A DNA stretch of 64,000 bases from Zhengella sedimenti. Its GTDB lineage: Bacteria > Pseudomonadota > Alphaproteobacteria > Rhizobiales > Rhizobiaceae. The position numbers and the translations under genes were made by a program. Where the stretch lies: contig NZ_JBKFFP010000001.1 in assembly GCF_046506625.1 (NCBI RefSeq), positions 62,001 through 126,000 of the forward strand, given 5' to 3'. The notes beneath the pieces were generated by a model. That model made no database searches. It saw only the letters and a program-made list of their open reading frames with translations, and was not told where the DNA came from. Of this stretch, positions 43,467-52,165 are shown piece by piece. The stretch's first letter is position 1, and each line of letters starts with the position of its first letter.

Positions 43467-43898
43467 ATGCGTCCTACTCGCGAACAAGACCTCGCCGCCC
43501 TCCTGACCCTGCTGCGGATCGTGCCGGCCGACCTGGCCGGCGCCTATCAAAGGTTGCACGAGGAGGCGGGCGTCAACCGTTCCGACCTGACGGTGCTGGA
43601 GCGGCTGGCCGACGATGGCGCGGCGACCGTGCCGGACCTGGCGCGGGCCCAGGGTGTAAGCCGGCAGCATGTGCAGCAGGTGTGCAACGGGCTGGAGGCG
43701 AAAGGGCTGATCGCATGGGGCGCCAACCCGGCGCACAGGCGTTCCCGGCTCGCCGCCGTCACCGACGAGGGCTACAAGACCGTGGACCAGGCACGGATGC
43801 GCGAAAGCCGCTTCATGCTCAATCTCGCCGGACGCTTTTCGGCCAGCGCGCTGGACACGACACGCCGGACGCTGGAAAGCCTGCGCACCATGCTCTGA
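43467..43898 (+). CDS. MarR-family transcriptional regulator
   Basis: The 143-residue protein has the winged-helix layout of MarR: recognition helix region VPDLARAQGVSRQHVQQVCNGLEAKGLI and wing WGANPAHRRSRLAAVTDEG. No SD is visible before ATG 43467 or the alternative GTG 43452, so the mRNA may be leaderless or nearly so. It follows the rhodanese gene by about 70 bp, with a palindrome between. One cysteine (in QQVCNG) could sense oxidants, but that is a guess. Confidence 0.82.
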   Translation: MRPTREQDLAALLTLLRIVPADLAGAYQRLHEEAGVNRSDLTVLERLADDGAATVPDLARAQGVSRQHVQQVCNGLEAKGLIAWGANPAHRRSRLAAVTDEGYKTVDQARMRESRFMLNLAGRFSASALDTTRRTLESLRTML

Positions 43899-43987
43899 GG
43901 ACGAAGGCCGGGGCTTTGAGCCCAACCACGCCAAAGCCGGGGAAGAGGCACGGGAGCCCCGCGCCGTCTCACCTCCTTGCCTTTGGT

Positions 43988-46150
43988 TCAGCCGGCCGCG
44001 CGCTGCGCCTTGAGTTCCAGCCTGCGGCGGTGCAGCACCGGCTCGGTATAGCCGTTGGGCTGGGCCAGCCCTTCGAAGACGAGATCGCAGGCGGCCTTGA
44101 AGGCAATGCCATCAAAGCCCGGCGCCATGGGCACATAGGCCGGATCGCCGGCATTCTGGCGGTCGACGACGGCGGCCATTTCCTTCATGACGTCCATCAC
44201 CTGTTCCCGGGTCACCACGCCGTGATGCAGCCAGTTGGCGATATGCTGGGACGAGATGCGCAGCGTGGCGCGGTCCTCCATCAGCCCGACGTCGTTGATG
44301 TCTGGCACCTTGGAACAGCCGACGCCCTGGTCGACCCAGCGCACGACATAACCCAGGATGCCCTGGGCATTGTTGCGCAATTCGGCCAGCTTGTCCTCTT
44401 CCGACCAGTTCGGGCGGACGGCCACCGGAACCGACAGGATGTCGTCCAGCTTGGCGCGGCCGCGGCTCTTCAGGCCTTCCTGCACCCCGGCCACGTCGAC
44501 CTTGTGATAGTGGGTGGCGTGCAGGGTGGCGGCGGTCGGGCTCGGCACCCAGGCGGTGTTGGCGCCGGCCTTCGGATGACCGATCTTCTGTTCCAGCATG
44601 GCATGCATGAGGTCGGGCATGGCCCACATGCCCTTGCCGATCTGGGCATGGCCGTTCAGCCCGCACTCCAGCCCGACGTCGACATTCCAGTTCTCATAGG
44701 CCTGGATCCACGCGGCTGTCTTCATGTCGCCCTTGCGGATCATCGGGCCGGCTTCCATGGAGGTGTGCATCTCGTCGCCGGTGCGGTCGAGGAAACCGGT
44801 GTTGATGAAGACGACGCGCGACTTCGCCGCGCGGATGCATTCCTTGAGGTTGACCGTCGTGCGGCGCTCCTCGTCCATGATGCCCATCTTCATGGTGTCT
44901 GGCGCCATGCCGAGGACCTGTTCGACGCGGGAGAAGAGTTCGACGGCGAAGGCCACCTCTTCCGGCCCGTGCATCTTCGGCTTGACCACGTACATGGAGC
45001 CGGCGGCGCTATTGGCGCGGCGTCCGGCCGGGCCGATGTCGTGCAGGGCGATCAGCGCGGTCACGAAGGCGTCCATGATGCCCTCGGGGATTTCCGACCC
45101 GTCCTCCAGCAGGATGGCGGGATTGGTCATCAGGTGGCCGACATTGCGGATGAGCATCAGCGAGCGGCCCTTGAGCGTGGCCGCAGAACCATCCGGCGCG
45201 GTAAAGGACACATCCGGAGCCATGCGGCGCGTCATCGTCTTGCCGCCCTTCTGGAAGGTCTCCTCCAGATTGCCCTGCATGAGGCCGAGCCAGTTGGAAT
45301 AGACCAGCACCTTGTCCTCGGCATCGACGGCGGCGACGGAATCCTCGCAGTCCATGATGGTGGTGAGCGCCGATTCCAGCACCACGTCGGCGACATGCGC
45401 CGGGTCGGTGCTGCCAATGGGGTGGCCGGCGTCGATGACGACGCGGGCATGCATGCCGTTGCGCACCGTGATGATCTCGGAGGGATCGGCCGCGTCGCCG
45501 ACATGGCCGGCAAACTGGCCGGCATCCTTCAGCCGGGTCGCGCCGTCGGCGGTCTTCACGACCAGCTTGCCGTCCTCGACCGCGAAGCCTGTGGCATCGG
45601 ACCAGCTTGCCCCTTCCAGCGGCGCGCTGTCATCGAGGAAGGCCTTTGCCCAGGCGATGACACGGGCGCCGCGTTCGGGGTCGTAGCCGCCGGCCTCCGG
45701 CTTGTCGCCCAGCGCATCGGTGCCGTAGAGCGCGTCATAAAGCGAACCCCAGCGGGCATTGGCGGCGTTCAGGGCGAAGCGGGCATTCATGATCGGCACG
45801 ACAAGCTGCGGACCGGCGACCGAGGCAATCTCGGGATCGACATTGGAGGTCTCGACCTGGAAGGCCGGGCCCTCGGGCAGCAGGTAGCCGATCTCACGCA
45901 GGAAATCCTTGTAGGCGTCCATGTCGGCAGGCGCGCCGTTCTCGCGATACCAGGCGTCGAGCTTCGCCTGAAGGGCGTCGCGTTTTGCGAGAAGCGCGCG
46001 GTTCTTCGGGGCAAGATCGGCAACCGCGGCGCCGAAACCGGCGAAGAAGGCATCCGGCTCGACACCGGTTCCGGGCATGGCCCTCTCCACGATGAAGTCG
46101 TGCAATTGCCTGTCGATCTGCAAGCCGTTGCGGGTGACGCGTCCGGTCAT
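43988..46150 (-). CDS. glcB: Malate synthase G
   Basis: Condenses glyoxylate and acetyl-CoA to malate. The 720-residue length is that of the G isoform. Typical segments include MNARFALNAANARWGSLYDA, TIMDCEDSVAAVDAEDK and RRTTVNLKECIRAAKSRVVFINTG (middle region) and MHTSMEAGPMIRK. ATG 46150 follows GAGGAGG with a six-base spacer and is favoured over a start 20 codons upstream. No isocitrate lyase is in the window; the glyoxylate source could be glycolate or purine breakdown. Confidence 0.95.
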   Translation of the reverse strand: MTGRVTRNGLQIDRQLHDFIVERAMPGTGVEPDAFFAGFGAAVADLAPKNRALLAKRDALQAKLDAWYRENGAPADMDAYKDFLREIGYLLPEGPAFQVETSNVDPEIASVAGPQLVVPIMNARFALNAANARWGSLYDALYGTDALGDKPEAGGYDPERGARVIAWAKAFLDDSAPLEGASWSDATGFAVEDGKLVVKTADGATRLKDAGQFAGHVGDAADPSEIITVRNGMHARVVIDAGHPIGSTDPAHVADVVLESALTTIMDCEDSVAAVDAEDKVLVYSNWLGLMQGNLEETFQKGGKTMTRRMAPDVSFTAPDGSAATLKGRSLMLIRNVGHLMTNPAILLEDGSEIPEGIMDAFVTALIALHDIGPAGRRANSAAGSMYVVKPKMHGPEEVAFAVELFSRVEQVLGMAPDTMKMGIMDEERRTTVNLKECIRAAKSRVVFINTGFLDRTGDEMHTSMEAGPMIRKGDMKTAAWIQAYENWNVDVGLECGLNGHAQIGKGMWAMPDLMHAMLEQKIGHPKAGANTAWVPSPTAATLHATHYHKVDVAGVQEGLKSRGRAKLDDILSVPVAVRPNWSEEDKLAELRNNAQGILGYVVRWVDQGVGCSKVPDINDVGLMEDRATLRISSQHIANWLHHGVVTREQVMDVMKEMAAVVDRQNAGDPAYVPMAPGFDGIAFKAACDLVFEGLAQPNGYTEPVLHRRRLELKAQRAAG

Positions 46151-46235
46151 GGGGGCCTCCTCGATTGGTCCGTCAGGCGCATGGGCGCCACGCTCGCCGT
46201 TCAAGAACACGCGCAGGGCTTTTCCGTCAATCGGC

Positions 46236-46254
46236 GAAAGTCGAAAGCACTTTC
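46236..46254. repeat. GAAAGT/ACTTTC dyad upstream of glcB
   Basis: GAAAGT (46236-46241) and ACTTTC (46249-46254) form a 6-bp inverted repeat around CGAAAGC, so GAAAG or its complement occurs three times in 19 bp. It lies 86-104 bp upstream of the glcB start, near a TTGACG hexamer on the minus strand (46229-46224 region). It is a possible regulator site. Confidence 0.4.
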
Positions 46255-46293
46255 TCCATTTCGGAAAATATGCTTTTCGCCCGCCGCCGGGTG

Positions 46294-48306
46294 TCAGCCG
46301 GAGGCCAGGCGCGGACGGCCCGATGCGGTGGCGCTGACCGTCGCGGCGACGAGGAAGCGCTGGCCCTCCAGTTCGCTGGCCCTGATATCGCGCGTGACGA
46401 CCGCCTGGGCTTGCGCCGCACCGGCCGAAAGGGCCAGTTCCACGGCGATTGCGGCAGCCCGTTCGCCGGCATGGTCGAGGGCTTCGGTCTCGGTGTCGAA
46501 ATCCGCGACATGGTCGCCGATCATCACCCGGAAACGGCCATTGGCGAGCGGGGCCACTTCCGCGCTGGCGGTGAGGCGCACCTGCCCGGCCACCGCGCCG
46601 ACGGCATTGGCGACACCGGCATCGGCCGGCACAATCACCTCGGCGCCGGTGTGACGTCTCAGTTTCGCGTAATGAAGGCCGGCGGAGGCGCCCAGCCCGA
46701 TGACGGGCCGGTCCAGCGACAGTGCGGCATGGACGAAGCCGTCCGTCCGGTCCAGTGCACGCTGGGCCAGCGGATGGGCCATCATGGCCGCGCCGTCCAG
46801 ACCGTCCTCGACCAGTGCCGTTTCGAGAATGACCTCGGCGGATCGCCGGGTGACGGCGGCGAGCACGCGGTTCGCCATCTCCTCGATGGAGGCGGCGAGC
46901 GGGCGGCCGCGCCCGTCCTTCCTGCGCATGAAAAGCGCGGTGCCCAGCCGGGCGGCATCGGTGTTCCAGTTGTCCTGCAGTCCCGCCGCATGGGCCGCAT
47001 CGGACGGGGTGAAGCCGGCGACATGGGCGAGGCCGCCGGCGACCAGCCTTGCAAGCGCATTGGTCATGGGCAGGGCCGTCAGCAGGCGATCGAGCGGCTG
47101 CGGCTCGGCGGTCAGCAGGTCGAGAAGCCGCGCCTCGGACCGGCCCAGGCCTTCGGCTTGGCCAAGCCCGGTGGCCCAGGCGAAGCGTCCGTCCTGGCGT
47201 GAGGGCCGGCTGGCGGCAAGCTGACGCTCCAGCATCGGCGCGATGCGGCCCGGAAAGAGGGTTTCAGCCAGCGAAAGCGGGATGAGCCTGCGCGGCCCGA
47301 GCACGAGTTCTGCTTCCAGCGCCCCGTCGGCGAGCGTGATTTCGGAATCGCCACCAAGGCCGAAGGTGCGCATGGCCACGGCCTCGACCATGGTGCGCCA
47401 GCCGCCGACCATGGCGCCTTCCGGATCGAGGCGAGGCAGGCCCTTGTCGAGCACGGCGACATCGGTCGTCGTGCCGCCGATGTCGGAGACGAAGGCATCG
47501 CCCAGCCCCGTCAGCGCGCGTGCGCCGGCAAGGCTTGCCGCGGGGCCCGACAGGATGGTCTCGATGGGACGCTGCCTTGCGAAGGCGGCGGAAACAAGCG
47601 CGCCATCGCCGCGCACCACCATGAGCGGCGCGGCGATGCCTTCCTCTGCGAGAAAGCGCTCCATGGCATCGAGCAGCGCGCCGATCATCGGCACGAGGCG
47701 GGCATTGAGCAGCGTCGTGAGCGCACGGCGGGGACCGCCGAGCCTGGATGTCAGGTGATGCGAGCAGGTGACGGGCAGGCCCGTGCGTTCGGCGACCAGC
47801 CGGGCCGCTGCCTCTTCATGGGCGGAATTGCGCACCGCGAAGAGGCCCGCCACCGCCACGCCGGCGCGGGTGGCCGCCCAGTCGTCCAGCACCGCTTCCA
47901 GCGGCCCCAGATCGAGCGGGCGCGGACGGGCGTGGATGTCGTGGCCGCCGGGGCAGAAGACCACCGGATCGCCACCCAGTGCGCGGGCAAGCCCGTCGCG
48001 TTCCAGGTCGGCCGGCTCGAAGCCGATCATGACGAGCGCGGCGGGCGCGCCCTGTCCTTCCACCAGCGCGTTGGTGGCGAGGGTGGTGGACAAGGAAGCG
48101 AGCGCGATTTCCGACGGGGCGATACCGCTCTCGGCGATCACCGCGCGCGCCGCACCGGCGATGCCGATGGCGAGATCCCGGCGTGTTGTCAGTGCCTTGG
48201 CCCGGGCGATGACGCCGCCGCCCTCGCGCCAGAGCACGGCGTCGGTATAGGTGCCGCCGGTATCGATTCCAAGAAAGACCGGCTGGCCGGACGCGCTGCT
48301 CGTCAT
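46294..48306 (-). CDS. Hydantoinase A/5-oxoprolinase-like protein
   Basis: The 670-residue ASKHA-fold ATPase has the phosphate-1 motif GIDTGGTYTDAVL (residue 13 on), LSTTLATNALVEG, the phosphate-2 motif VSDIGGTTTDVAVLDKG and the adenosine-type segment GLGASAGLHYAKL. It belongs to the HyuA/OplahA family that opens cyclic amides with ATP. The usual HyuB partner is absent on both sides, so this is an orphan A subunit. GAGAGGGG precedes ATG 48306. Substrate unknown. Confidence 0.85.
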   Translation of the reverse strand: MTSSASGQPVFLGIDTGGTYTDAVLWREGGGVIARAKALTTRRDLAIGIAGAARAVIAESGIAPSEIALASLSTTLATNALVEGQGAPAALVMIGFEPADLERDGLARALGGDPVVFCPGGHDIHARPRPLDLGPLEAVLDDWAATRAGVAVAGLFAVRNSAHEEAAARLVAERTGLPVTCSHHLTSRLGGPRRALTTLLNARLVPMIGALLDAMERFLAEEGIAAPLMVVRGDGALVSAAFARQRPIETILSGPAASLAGARALTGLGDAFVSDIGGTTTDVAVLDKGLPRLDPEGAMVGGWRTMVEAVAMRTFGLGGDSEITLADGALEAELVLGPRRLIPLSLAETLFPGRIAPMLERQLAASRPSRQDGRFAWATGLGQAEGLGRSEARLLDLLTAEPQPLDRLLTALPMTNALARLVAGGLAHVAGFTPSDAAHAAGLQDNWNTDAARLGTALFMRRKDGRGRPLAASIEEMANRVLAAVTRRSAEVILETALVEDGLDGAAMMAHPLAQRALDRTDGFVHAALSLDRPVIGLGASAGLHYAKLRRHTGAEVIVPADAGVANAVGAVAGQVRLTASAEVAPLANGRFRVMIGDHVADFDTETEALDHAGERAAAIAVELALSAGAAQAQAVVTRDIRASELEGQRFLVAATVSATASGRPRLASG

Positions 48307-48437
48307 GTTTTCCCCTCTCCAGCAACGCGCAAAGGCTTAGGGCGGGCGCACCGAAAAGCAAGGCAAAACCGCTTCCCGCAAGCCGGACAGTGCCGGGGAA
48401 GCGGCGAAACGCGCTCGCCCCGACGGCGGCTGGCGGC

Positions 48438-48746
48438 CTACTCGCCGCAGTCGGCCTCACCGACCTCAAGATCGAAGCGGCGCGGGCCCATGACATCCTC
48501 GCCGCCCGGAACATCGACGATCGTCACCATCACGGCGCAGTCGCCGGCATAGACGCGGTACTCGTCCTCGTCCGTCCTCTCGATGGCATCGATCGGCTCG
48601 GAGTCCAGCGCTTCCATCACGCGCCCGTCGGCAATGATGCGCTCCAGTTCCTTCTGGCGCTGGTACCAGGGCGACAGGGCGGCAAGCGCGGGGAGCGCGA
48701 ACAGGCAGGCGGCTGCGGCAATGAGGGTGCGCGGGGGCATGAACAT
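48438..48746 (-). CDS. Small secreted protein of unknown function
   Basis: The 102-residue product starts with a signal peptide (MFMPPRTLIAAAACLFALPA, cleavage after ALA) and continues with an acidic mature part rich in Asp/Glu and two cysteines (GDCAVMV and the C-terminal ADCGE). AGGAG precedes ATG 48746. It lies 30 bp after the MacB-like permease gene on the same strand and may be part of that operon. No domain recognised. Confidence 0.6.
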   Translation of the reverse strand: MFMPPRTLIAAAACLFALPALAALSPWYQRQKELERIIADGRVMEALDSEPIDAIERTDEDEYRVYAGDCAVMVTIVDVPGGEDVMGPRRFDLEVGEADCGE

Positions 48747-48776
48747 GGGCTTTCTCCTCGGGGTCGTTTCCCGTTC

Positions 48777-49985
48777 CTATTCGTGATGCAGGGCCTCGAT
48801 GGGATCCAGCCGCGCGGCGCGGCGCGCCGGGAAATAGCCGAAGACGATGCCGATGAAGGCCGAAAAGACGAAGGCCAGCGCCACCACGCCCCAGTCCGGC
48901 GAGAATGGCACGCGCATGAAGACCGACCCCGCATAGCCCAGGCCAAGCCCGGCTACGATGCCGATCAGGCCGCCGATCAGCGACAGCACCACGGCCTCGA
49001 CAAGGAACTGCATGAGCACCTGGCCCTCCGTGGCGCCGATGGCCAGCCGGATGCCGATCTCGCGGGTGCGCTCGGTGACGCTGACCAGCATGATGTTCAT
49101 GATGCCGATGCCGCCGACGAGCAGGCTGACGGCGGCCACGGCGGAGAGCAGGCCGGTCATCACGCCGGTGATGCCGGTCAGCATGGAGGAGAGTTCCTTG
49201 GTGTCCATGACCATGAAATTGTCCTCGTCGCCGGGCCGGACACGGCGGCGCTCGCGCATCAGCACCTCGATGGCCGTCTGGACCCTGGCGGTGGACACGC
49301 CCTGCTCCACGCCGACGAAGATGGTCGTCACGTCCTGTTTGCCCGATACGCGGCGCATGAAGGTGCGTACCGGCATGAGCAGGATGTCGTCCTGGTCGGA
49401 ACCGAAGGCGGAAGCGCCCTTTTCCGTCAGGAGCCCGATCACGCGGCAGGCGATCTGTTCGAGCCGCACCGTCTCGCCCAGCGGATTGCCGCCGCCGAAC
49501 AGTTCCTCCCGCACGGTTTCGCCAAGGATGCACACGGCCGCGCCGGAGCGGATCTCGCTTTCGAAGAATTCACGGCCCTCCGCGAGGTCCCAGTCACGCG
49601 TCGTGAAGAAGGCATTGTCGGTGCCTGTCACCTGGCCGGTGTGGTTCTCGTTGCCGGCAACGACGGTCATGGTCTGCGAATTCATCGGGGCAACCGCCTC
49701 GACGCCGGGCACCTGCTGGGCGATGGCGTCGATATCCTTCATGGTGAAGGGGGTGGCCGGACGGCCCGTGCCGGGCGGACCCCGGCTCAATCCGGGACGC
49801 ACCATCAAGAGGTTGGTCCCGAGCTTGGAGACGTCGGATTCGATCTGGACCGTGGAGCCGCGTCCGATGGTGACCATGGCGATGACCGCCGCGACGCCGA
49901 TGATGACGCCGAGCACGGTGAGGAAGGAACGCATGGCGTTGCGCAGGATCGCGGCAAGCGCCTGAAGCACGGTTTCACGAAACAT
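48777..49985 (-). CDS. MacB/FtsX-like ABC permease
   Basis: The 402-residue protein has the MacB permease architecture: an N-terminal helix (LTVLGVIIGVAAVIAMVTIG), a large periplasmic MacB core domain, and three C-terminal helices with GIGIMNIMLVSVTERTREIGIRLA and YFPARRAARLDPIEAL. Unlike E. coli MacB the ATPase is a separate gene, which it overlaps by 11 bp. ATG 49985 follows GAGGAG. Confidence 0.9.
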   Translation of the reverse strand: MFRETVLQALAAILRNAMRSFLTVLGVIIGVAAVIAMVTIGRGSTVQIESDVSKLGTNLLMVRPGLSRGPPGTGRPATPFTMKDIDAIAQQVPGVEAVAPMNSQTMTVVAGNENHTGQVTGTDNAFFTTRDWDLAEGREFFESEIRSGAAVCILGETVREELFGGGNPLGETVRLEQIACRVIGLLTEKGASAFGSDQDDILLMPVRTFMRRVSGKQDVTTIFVGVEQGVSTARVQTAIEVLMRERRRVRPGDEDNFMVMDTKELSSMLTGITGVMTGLLSAVAAVSLLVGGIGIMNIMLVSVTERTREIGIRLAIGATEGQVLMQFLVEAVVLSLIGGLIGIVAGLGLGYAGSVFMRVPFSPDWGVVALAFVFSAFIGIVFGYFPARRAARLDPIEALHHE

Positions 49986-50739
49986 GCCCTTGCTCCTCAA
50001 GCCGGATGCGGTCGTGCGCCGGTCGCGTGACGTCGCTTTCGATCAGGCCGTCGACGAAACGCACCACGCGGTCGGCATAGGCGGCCATGTCCGGTTCGTG
50101 GGTGACCATGATGACGGTCAGCCCCTCATCGCGGTTCAGCCGCGTGATCAGTTCCATGATCTCCACCGAGCGGGCGGTGTCGAGGTTGCCGGTCGGCTCG
50201 TCGGCCAGCAGGATTTCGGGCGCGGTGACGATGGCGCGGGCGATGGCGACGCGCTGCTGCTCGCCGCCCGAAAGCTTGGAGGGTTCGCGGTCCATGCGCT
50301 GCCCGAGGCCGACCTTTTCGAGCATGGCGGCAGCGCGGGCGCGGCGCTGGCCGCGCGGCACACCCTTGTAGATGAGCGGCAGTTCGACGTTGTCGATGGC
50401 CTTGGTGCGGGCCAGCAGATTGTAGCGCTGGAAGACGAAACCGAGATAGTCGCGGCGCAAGAGCGCCCGCTGGTGGCGGTCGAAGCGGGCGACATCGGCG
50501 CCGGCGAAGAGGTATTGCCCCGAAGTCGGCTTGTCGAGGCAGCCGAGTATGTTCATCGCCGTGGACTTGCCGGATCCGGAAGGGCCCATGATGGCGACGA
50601 ACTCGCCCTGTGCAATGTCCAGATCGATCCCGCGCAGGGCGTGCACCGACGCATCGCCCTCGCCATAGACCCGGGTGATACTGCGAAACGAGATCAGCGG
50701 CGCCGGGGAACCGCCTGTCTGCTTCGACGGCGCGTTCAT
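49975..50739 (-). CDS. MacB/LolD-like ABC ATP-binding protein
   Basis: The 254-residue ATPase has Walker A GPSGSGKST, the signature LSGGEQQRVAIARA, Walker B ILLADEPTGNLD and the H-loop VTHEPD. The sequence type matches MacB/LolD ATPases that drive mechanotransmission rather than import. It overlaps the fusion-protein gene by 4 bp and the permease gene by 11 bp, forming a three-gene exporter. Confidence 0.92.
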   Translation of the reverse strand: MNAPSKQTGGSPAPLISFRSITRVYGEGDASVHALRGIDLDIAQGEFVAIMGPSGSGKSTAMNILGCLDKPTSGQYLFAGADVARFDRHQRALLRRDYLGFVFQRYNLLARTKAIDNVELPLIYKGVPRGQRRARAAAMLEKVGLGQRMDREPSKLSGGEQQRVAIARAIVTAPEILLADEPTGNLDTARSVEIMELITRLNRDEGLTVIMVTHEPDMAAYADRVVRFVDGLIESDVTRPAHDRIRLEEQGHVS

Positions 50740-51983
50740 CGTCCGTCCGTCACGTCGGTGATGACCGGATCGCCGGCGGAGAGGTCGCCGGCCAGTATTT
50801 CGGTGACGATGCCGTCCGTGGCTCCGGTCTTCACTCGCACCTCGGCGGCCCGGCCGTCGCGCAGGACCCAGAGCGGGCGCATGCCGTCCTGGCCAGCGGC
50901 TGCGGGCGGCTGGCCGCCGCCGCGCGTCCGGCGCGGCATCAGCATGCCGAGGAGCCCGGAACCGCCCGTGGTCTCCTGCTCGACCGGCGGGGAGAAGCGC
51001 AGCGCCGTGTTGGGAACGGTCAGAACCCCGTTCTTCTCGGCCACCGTGATCTCCGCCGTTGCCGTCATCCCGGGACGCAGCAGGAGGCCGGAATTGTCGA
51101 CGTCGAGAATGGCTTCATAGGTGACGACGCCATCGACCGTTTCGGGCGCGAAACGCAGCGCGGTGATGGCGGCATTGAAGGTGCGGTCCTGGTAGGCCTC
51201 GACGGTGAAGGTCGCCTCGTTGCCGATCACCACCTGGCCGATATCGGCCTCGTCGATGGCGACGGTCAGTTCCATGGCGGTCAGGTTCTCGGCCAGCGTG
51301 AAGAGGACGGGTGCGGAAAGCGTTGCGGCGACGATCTGGCCCGGTTCGACCGAGCGCCTGAGCACGATGCCGTCAATGGGCGCACAGATGCAGGCCTTGG
51401 CGAGATTTGTCTCCTGCAGCCGCAGGTCGGCCTCTGCAACCCGGATGGTCGCCTGCGCCGTCTTTATTGCAGCCTCGGCGCGCTGCCAGGCGGATTTTGC
51501 GGTCAGAAGGTTTTCGGTCGAGGCGATGCCGCGCTCGTTCAGCCGCACGGCCCGGTCATAGCCGTCGCGCCGCTCTTCCATCGTGACGCGGGCTTCCTCC
51601 AGCGCTGCCTGGCGCGCGGCAAGCTGGGCGCGGGCCGATGCGACGGCCGCCTCCAGCTTGTCGGTATCGAGGCTGGCCAGCACCTGGCCCTTTTTCACCA
51701 CGTCGTTGAAGTCGGCTTCCACCGAGCGCACGGTGCCGGACAGTTCGGAGGAAATGTCGACCTGGCTGATCGGTTCGATCGTGCCGGTGGCTGTCACCGT
51801 GACGGTGATGTCCTTCACCGCCGCGGGCACGGTGGCATAGGCCACGGCCTCCCCGCCCGGGCGGCCCTGCCACCACCACAGCGCGCCCACCGCCATGGCG
51901 GCCAGCACTCCAAGCGCCAGCCAGCCCGGCCATCGGCGGCGGCCCTTGCGGCCCAGGGCCTCGATTTCAGCGGTTGTCGGCAT
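50736..51983 (-). CDS. MacA-like periplasmic adaptor (HlyD/RND-type membrane fusion protein)
   Basis: The 415-residue protein has one N-terminal membrane helix (GWLALGVLAAMAVGALWWW), a biotinyl-lipoyl-like domain (ISQVDISSELSGTVRSVEAD), a coiled-coil hairpin (about residues 105-180) and a beta-barrel domain with LKT-type segments (LRPGMTATAEITVAEK). With the next two genes it forms a MacAB-like tripartite exporter. No outer-membrane TolC gene is nearby. The cargo is unknown. It is divergent from lepA. Confidence 0.88.
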   Translation of the reverse strand: MPTTAEIEALGRKGRRRWPGWLALGVLAAMAVGALWWWQGRPGGEAVAYATVPAAVKDITVTVTATGTIEPISQVDISSELSGTVRSVEADFNDVVKKGQVLASLDTDKLEAAVASARAQLAARQAALEEARVTMEERRDGYDRAVRLNERGIASTENLLTAKSAWQRAEAAIKTAQATIRVAEADLRLQETNLAKACICAPIDGIVLRRSVEPGQIVAATLSAPVLFTLAENLTAMELTVAIDEADIGQVVIGNEATFTVEAYQDRTFNAAITALRFAPETVDGVVTYEAILDVDNSGLLLRPGMTATAEITVAEKNGVLTVPNTALRFSPPVEQETTGGSGLLGMLMPRRTRGGGQPPAAAGQDGMRPLWVLRDGRAAEVRVKTGATDGIVTEILAGDLSAGDPVITDVTDGR

Positions 51984-52038
51984 GGTGCGATCCTGTCCCG
52001 TTCATGCGGCACACTTTGTCCAAGCGCCGCGGGCGTGC

Positions 52039-52054
52039 CTTGACGCGTGTCAAG
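52039..52054. promoter_or_regulatory. Palindrome in the macA-like/lepA divergent region
   Basis: CTTGAC and GTCAAG form a perfect 6-bp inverted repeat with a GCGT spacer. Each arm contains a TTGAC -35-like core pointing in opposite directions (TTGACG on plus, TTGACA on minus). It may be a shared promoter/operator for the exporter operon and lepA. Confidence 0.45.
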
Positions 52055-52165
52055 CATGCGAAGGGAACTTAGGCCATGTTGCAGCGCAAGACGAGTTACA
52101 TATCGGAAAGGTCCCTTGCCCGCTTGGCGCTTGCGTTTCCTTGGCCCCATGGTAAATGCGCGGGC

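Noticed and set aside
43460..46654. 1064-codon open frame on the plus strand across marR and antisense to glcB
   Set aside because: It covers well-supported genes on both strands, has no ribosome-binding site and no domain; it is a codon-bias artefact.
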